A DNA stretch of 64,000 nt from Leptolyngbya sp. NIES-2104. GTDB taxonomy: Bacteria > Cyanobacteriota > Cyanobacteriia > Leptolyngbyales > Leptolyngbyaceae. The DNA lies in contig NZ_BBWW01000001.1 of NCBI RefSeq assembly GCF_001485215.1, positions 1,736,001-1,800,000 of the forward strand, in the 5' to 3' direction. The notes beneath the pieces are model-generated. The model made no database searches and was not told the DNA's origin. It worked only from the letters and a program-made list of their open reading frames with translations. The position numbers and the translations under genes are program-made. Positions 61,851-64,000 of this stretch are shown piece after piece; position 1 is the stretch's first letter, and each line of letters opens with the position of its first letter.

Positions 61851-62206
61851 GGTAAGACTTGGGGTAAATAAACTGCAATGATGAGCAAATCGAACCTGTC
61901 AATGGCGCGGATCAAGTCACTGACAGCTTGTGAGGTAATATCCTCTGATAGTTCCACTATAGCCTGGGCGACTTTGCGATCGCAGTCCCTAATCGGGTAG
62001 TGGTATCCGGAGTGAACCCTGCTGATTCCTTGACCCAGGATAGCACCGTCATTCTAAGTACGCTGCGGATATATAAAATCTTTATGTCAACGAGTTTGAA
62101 GTCTAATTATAGAGAATTGCAAAACAACTCAGAATTTCAGCGAAAAATCCGCTAATTTATAGAGCATAAAAGCCTCCAAACTTTCGTCTCGATACCTAGC
62201 TCCAAC
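61851..62206 (-). promoter_or_regulatory. Structured-looking leader and divergent promoter region
   Basis: On the minus strand GGTGCTATCC pairs with GGATACCAC (near 62050 and 62009), and CTGTCA pairs with TGACAG around the 61900 segment, with GAGGATATTACCTC between. It does not match any riboswitch I know. It also contains the promoter of the plus-strand gene at 62207. A small RNA or a leader of the 57-aa gene are both possible. Confidence 0.35.
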
Positions 62207-62641
62207 ATGAAAATACACTTGGATCGAAAGTTGACAACTTGCCCTAAAAAACTAATTTGCACCGTTCGCAACACTGCATTTGAGGTAGGCAAAATTCGAC
62301 TTCTTCTGTATACCGATCGTGGACTTCTCTTAGGCGATCTTTCCCCCGAATGTCTAAAACTTTCTGCCTCTGAAATCCGCACAAAACTCCGAGAACGCGC
62401 TTGTGCGATGTTGCAAGATGACAATCCCGATCTCGATTCTCAAAGAGATTCTGCATTAGAACTGTTGCAGGCGGCTCAAGAACATGTCCGGTTTCCCGCC
62501 GCGTTTGATTGGTGGTTGAAGAAATTTGAAATCTTTTCTGAAGAGTCTCAAGAAGTCGAAGCGACTCGCAGCGGGCTTTCTGACTATTATGTGCTGGAAA
62601 GATCGCGCTTACAGAAAATGCTCGACGACGATCGCGACTAA
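62207..62641 (+). CDS. Conserved hypothetical protein
   Basis: 144 residues, no signal peptide. The N-terminal part has strands (L-I-C-T-V-R-N, then I-R-L-L-L-Y-T-D-R-G-L-L-L-G-D). The remainder is helical with a charged end (L-E-R-S-R-L-Q-K-M-L-D-D-D-R-D). No family signature is recognised. It is 59 bp from the SLH-domain gene in the same direction. Confidence 0.65.
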   Translation: MKIHLDRKLTTCPKKLICTVRNTAFEVGKIRLLLYTDRGLLLGDLSPECLKLSASEIRTKLRERACAMLQDDNPDLDSQRDSALELLQAAQEHVRFPAAFDWWLKKFEIFSEESQEVEATRSGLSDYYVLERSRLQKMLDDDRD

Positions 62642-62700
62642 CCCAAACTGAAGCCGATTTGCGCTAGTGTTGACGAAGTAATGATGGATGTTCGATCGTG

Positions 62701-63900
62701 ATGTCGCTTCAGAAAATTACGGCTTCTTTTGGGTTGGCAATGCTTTGTGTCTTGCCGCTATCGAGTTGTTCAAATTCGCTGCGAGATTCGCTGGCGGCTG
62801 ACCCAAGACTGACGGGGACTGCAACCCCCCAAGCTTCTCCTCAATCAACGGCACAATTGCCGCCCACGTTTCCGGCAGAAATTCCCAAGTATCCGAACGC
62901 AACTTTAGTAGAAGCGCGATCGACCGGAAGCACTCCGGTAGAGCAGAGTACGGATTTGTTTACGCGCTGGTCGAGTGCAGACGATCGCGATCGCGTCTTC
63001 AATTTCTACCGCGATGAACTGCAAAAGAACGGCTGGACGTTGAATGAGCAGAATGCAGAACAAGGACGACTGGTGGCATCGCGTCAAGGTTTAAGGATTG
63101 GTATCGGGTTGGCGACGGCTCAGAGCGGGGTGAATTTCTCGATCGAAACCAAATCCGAACAAACGGCACAAGTGACCGAATCACCCGCTGCAAGTCCTTC
63201 TCCGACTCCAGGAACTTCTAATCCGAGCTTCTCAGATATCGAGAAAGCACCTCAAGAACTGCGATCTTTCATCGGAGATTTGGCGCAGCTTGGCGTTCTG
63301 ACGGGTCAGACAAAAGACAATAACACGCTGTTTGAACCGAATAAGAATGTGACACGGCGAGTTTATGCGCGATGGTTGGTTGAAGCGAACAATCGGATTT
63401 ATCGCGATCGACCTGCGCGTCAAATTCGCTTAGCGGTCGAAACGGGACAAACGGCGTTTCGAGATGTGTCCGCGAAAGATCCCGATTTTTCAGTGATTCA
63501 AGGATTGGCAGAAGCGGGATTGATTCCCAGTTCGCTATCGGGCAGTAGTAGTGCAGCGTTATTTCGACCGGACGCGCCTCTGAGTCGGGAAGATTTGATT
63601 CTGTGGAAGATTCCGGTAGATACCCGTCAGCCGTTGCCGAATGCCACGATCGATTCGGTAAAACAAACCTGGGGATTTCAAGATGCGAGTCGGATTGATG
63701 CGAATGCGCTAAGAGCGGTGTATGCCGATTTTCAGAATGGCGATCAGGCGAACATTCGACGGGCGTTTGGGTTTACGACGATTTTTCAGCCGAAGCGATC
63801 GGTGACTCGTGCAGAGGCGGCGGCGGTGTTGTGGTATTTCGGATTTCAGGGGGATGGGATTTCGGCGCAGCAGGCGTTGAAGGGTGAGAAACCGCAATAG
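62701..63900 (+). CDS. SLH-domain lipoprotein
   Basis: 399 residues from the ATG at 62701 (a GTG lies directly before it). Lipobox L-S-S-C with Cys23. A Ser/Pro/Thr-rich linker is followed by a small domain (about 60-150) with F-T-R-W-S-S-A-D-D-R-D-R-V-F-N-F-Y. After a second linker come SLH repeats (F-S-D-I-E near 179, F-R-D-V-S near 258, F-R-P-D-A-P-L-S-R near 297, and S-V-T-R-A-E-A-A-A near 365). SLH domains bind cell-wall polymers, so it may link the outer layer or membrane to peptidoglycan. Confidence 0.85.
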   Translation: MSLQKITASFGLAMLCVLPLSSCSNSLRDSLAADPRLTGTATPQASPQSTAQLPPTFPAEIPKYPNATLVEARSTGSTPVEQSTDLFTRWSSADDRDRVFNFYRDELQKNGWTLNEQNAEQGRLVASRQGLRIGIGLATAQSGVNFSIETKSEQTAQVTESPAASPSPTPGTSNPSFSDIEKAPQELRSFIGDLAQLGVLTGQTKDNNTLFEPNKNVTRRVYARWLVEANNRIYRDRPARQIRLAVETGQTAFRDVSAKDPDFSVIQGLAEAGLIPSSLSGSSSAALFRPDAPLSREDLILWKIPVDTRQPLPNATIDSVKQTWGFQDASRIDANALRAVYADFQNGDQANIRRAFGFTTIFQPKRSVTRAEAAAVLWYFGFQGDGISAQQALKGEKPQ

Positions 63901-63980
63901 GGCGATCGGGGTTTTGGGGATGTTTTGGGGACGATCAATTTCGGGGAACCAATTGACAAATTCTGCATTTACCCGATGCC

Positions 63981-64000
63981 GTAGAGACGCGATTAATCGC
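63981..64000. repeat. Start of a palindromic repeat cut by the window end
   Basis: The last 20 bases read GTAGAGACGCGATTAATCGC. GCGATTAATCGC is palindromic, and I recall GTAGAGACGCGATTAATCGC followed by GTCTCTAC as a common cyanobacterial repeat. The other half is outside the window. Confidence 0.5.

Overview
This is cyanobacterial chromosome. The evidence is a psb27 photosystem II assembly gene, a ycf35 (DUF1257) gene, a 6S-like RNA of the cyanobacterial type, an S10-spc ribosomal cluster that begins at rplC with no rpsJ, several Uma2 (DUF820) genes, a pilin-like G/H protein, and very dense GCGATCGC (HIP1) and CGATCG palindromes. A filamentous, Leptolyngbya-like organism fits, but genus is an inference. 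No photosystem reaction-centre genes, rRNA operon, CRISPR array or prophage was seen.

Layout. 0-8 kb: the tail of an MFS transporter, a secreted ABM-like protein, a YoaK/DUF1275 membrane protein, a small exported protein, a family 2 glycosyltransferase, a YbaK deacylase, and a solute-binding lipoprotein overlapping a PDC/Cache sensor histidine kinase. 8-18 kb: DinB, a MocR regulator, a WcaI / glycosyltransferase / WcaF exopolysaccharide group, Uma2, a 3-hydroxyisobutyrate dehydrogenase-like enzyme, an Hpt protein and a pilin-like protein. 17.8-27 kb: map, a propeller-like protein, GNAT, miaE, an EamA permease, a phosphodiester glycosidase, an M48 protease with TPR-like tail, Uma2 and small membrane proteins. 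27.6-36.2 kb: the 18-gene block rplC to rplO, closed by a perfect hairpin, without the usual secY-adk-infA continuation. 36.3-43.2 kb: an accessory island with a frameshifted binding-protein/carboxypeptidase-regulatory gene, duplicated small genes, VapBC-like and YefM/YoeB-like modules, a RAYT-type transposase remnant, a retropepsin-like protease with a truncated copy, a bulb-lectin/CAP protein and an efflux-adaptor remnant. 43.2-64 kb: a TpsA-like adhesin, an MFS permease, ycf35, DoxX, a 42-residue acidic ORF, tRNA-Leu(GAG), murF, a 1065-residue protein with seven repeats, a ParDE module whose toxin has a stop at codon 3, psb27, 6S RNA, a catalytic/non-catalytic M16 pair, a pentapeptide-repeat protein, a 57-residue ORF and an SLH-domain lipoprotein.

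Two repeat systems stand out. A roughly 170-bp imperfect palindrome occurs as four full copies (11.8, 17.6, 50.9, 61.5 kb), one internally deleted copy (3.6 kb) and one half copy (40.4 kb). The half copy abuts the stop codon of a decayed Y1/RAYT-type transposase, which suggests a REP/MITE family and its mobiliser. Separately, the spacer between rpsC and rplP, in a block where every other spacer is 50 bp or less, consists largely of heptamers in inverted orientation (about five GAGGTGT-like units, then seven ACACCCC units) that would fold into a long hairpin inside ribosomal-protein mRNA.
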